The translations under genes and the position numbers were made by a program. A model generated the notes under the pieces. That model ran no database searches, was not told the origin of the DNA, and saw only the letters and a list, made by a program, of their open reading frames with translations. A DNA stretch of 5,859 nucleotides from NCBI GenBank assembly GCA_019312695.1, contig JAFDCT010000287.1:1-5859 (forward strand), read 5' to 3'. Shown here piece after piece: positions 5,355-5,859 of the stretch (the stretch's first letter is position 1; every line of letters begins with the position of its first letter). The DNA is from Deltaproteobacteria bacterium (GTDB lineage Bacteria; Desulfobacterota; Desulfobulbia; Desulfobulbales; BM004).

Positions 5355-5507
5355 ATTCGTTCTGAAATAAAGAACCTTGAATTCCCTTCCTCTTTTATGA
5401 TAGCTTCATGCACATTTTGGGGCCGGGATGTTCATTTATTTGCAACAGCAGGAAACAGTAAACTAATTACAGCGGCCGGTATTTTTCATAGAAACGAGAA
5501 CATATTA

Positions 5508-5859
5508 ATGTCGAAATCACTCATTATAGTCGAATCACCTGCAAAAGCCAGAACCTTGAAAAAGTACCTGGGCAAGAATTATGATGTCCGGGCATCTGTA
5601 GGCCACATTCGTGACCTGCCGGTAAGCAAGCTCGGAGTAGATATAAAAAAGGACTTTTCGCCGCAGTATGTCACCATTAAAGGCAAGGGTAAAATTATCT
5701 CCGATCTGAAAAAAGCTGCCTCCAAGGCCGATGAAATTTTTCTGGCGCCTGACCCTGATCGTGAGGGCGAAGCCATTGCCTGGCATATCGCCCATATTTT
5801 AAAATCAGCCGGCAAGCCGATCCACAGGGCCCTGTTTCATGAGTTAACCCAGAAAGCTA
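5508..5859 (+). CDS. topA: DNA topoisomerase I, N-terminal part (runs off the right edge)
   Basis: Type IA topoisomerase I relaxes negative supercoils by nicking and passing single strands. The 117 visible residues are the start of the Toprim domain. The first acidic motif is I-V-E-S-P-A-K-A, with E9 and K13. G-H-I-R-D-L-P (32-38) follows, and the Mg2+-binding D-P-D-R-E-G-E-A-I-A-W motif has D82, D84 and E86. The active-site tyrosine and C-terminal zinc domains lie beyond the window. The ATG at 5508 gives an N-terminus aligned with known TopA proteins (MSKSLIIVESPAKA). The ribosome site is weak (GAGAA, 5495-5499). The frame stays open upstream to an ATG at 5397, but that extension lacks a ribosome site and family support. 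Confidence 0.97.
   Translation, partial: MSKSLIIVESPAKARTLKKYLGKNYDVRASVGHIRDLPVSKLGVDIKKDFSPQYVTIKGKGKIISDLKKAASKADEIFLAPDPDREGEAIAWHIAHILKSAGKPIHRALFHELTQKA

Larger units (their letters stand above)
5054..5507. other. Divergent intergenic region upstream of topA
   Basis: This 454-bp AT-rich region lies between the leftward Gate gene and rightward topA. It holds a candidate leftward promoter with overlapping palindrome (5129-5177), a TTGTTGCAC repeat pair, a nested inverted repeat (5247-5319) and a 20-bp near-palindrome (5335-5354), all listed separately. For topA a TATGAT -10-like hexamer is visible at 5396-5401, but with no convincing -35. A minus-strand frame at 5109-5318 starts with GTG, lacks a ribosome site and resembles nothing I know, so I see no gene here. 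Confidence 0.65.

Noticed and set aside
5397..5507. In-frame 37-codon N-terminal extension of TopA
   Set aside because: There is no ribosome site at the ATG at 5397, and TopA proteins normally begin a few residues before I-V-E-S-P-A-K-A, which fits the ATG at 5508. The ATG also lies in a -10-like hexamer.

Overview
The window looks like chromosomal DNA from an anaerobic Desulfobacterota-type bacterium (sulfate reducer or relative). Three things suggest this, and none gives a species: a response regulator whose PAS and LuxR-type C-terminal part has a form common in that group, a single-cluster Desulfovibrio-style ferredoxin, and a near-consensus HcpR-type operator. Most genes read as ordinary vertical chromosome. 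No transposase, integrase, CRISPR array, tRNA or rRNA is visible.

Layout, left to right. Positions 1-46 are the last codons of a MacB/FtsX-type ABC permease. It is followed by its ATPase (81-782, + strand). A 383-bp gap (783-1165) holds a compact set of nested inverted repeats (801-986) ending in a terminator-like stem and T-run. Next is a receiver-PAS-LuxR regulator (1166-2419, +). A 316-bp gap follows, containing a possible decayed serine-protease tail (2473-2697, -) and a clear intrinsic terminator for the leftward genes (2683-2711).

Three leftward genes follow: an HHE hemerythrin-like/PAS protein (2736-3695), a [4Fe-4S] ferredoxin (3830-4018) and a Gate-domain ('nucleoside recognition') membrane protein (4085-5053). 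A 454-bp divergent intergenic region (5054-5507) carries several palindromes. The window ends inside topA (5508 onward, +).

The most coherent story is in the leftward cluster. A palindrome at 3802-3819 matches the HcpR consensus at 14 of 16 positions and sits about 42 bp upstream of the start predicted from a TATAGT -10 box. It would control a di-iron protein whose ligand pattern matches the nitric-oxide repair protein YtfE/RIC, here fused to a PAS domain. This suggests a nitrosative-stress unit: regulator site, di-iron/PAS protein and adjacent ferredoxin as a possible electron donor. The domain architecture and palindrome are read directly from sequence; the NO link is inference.
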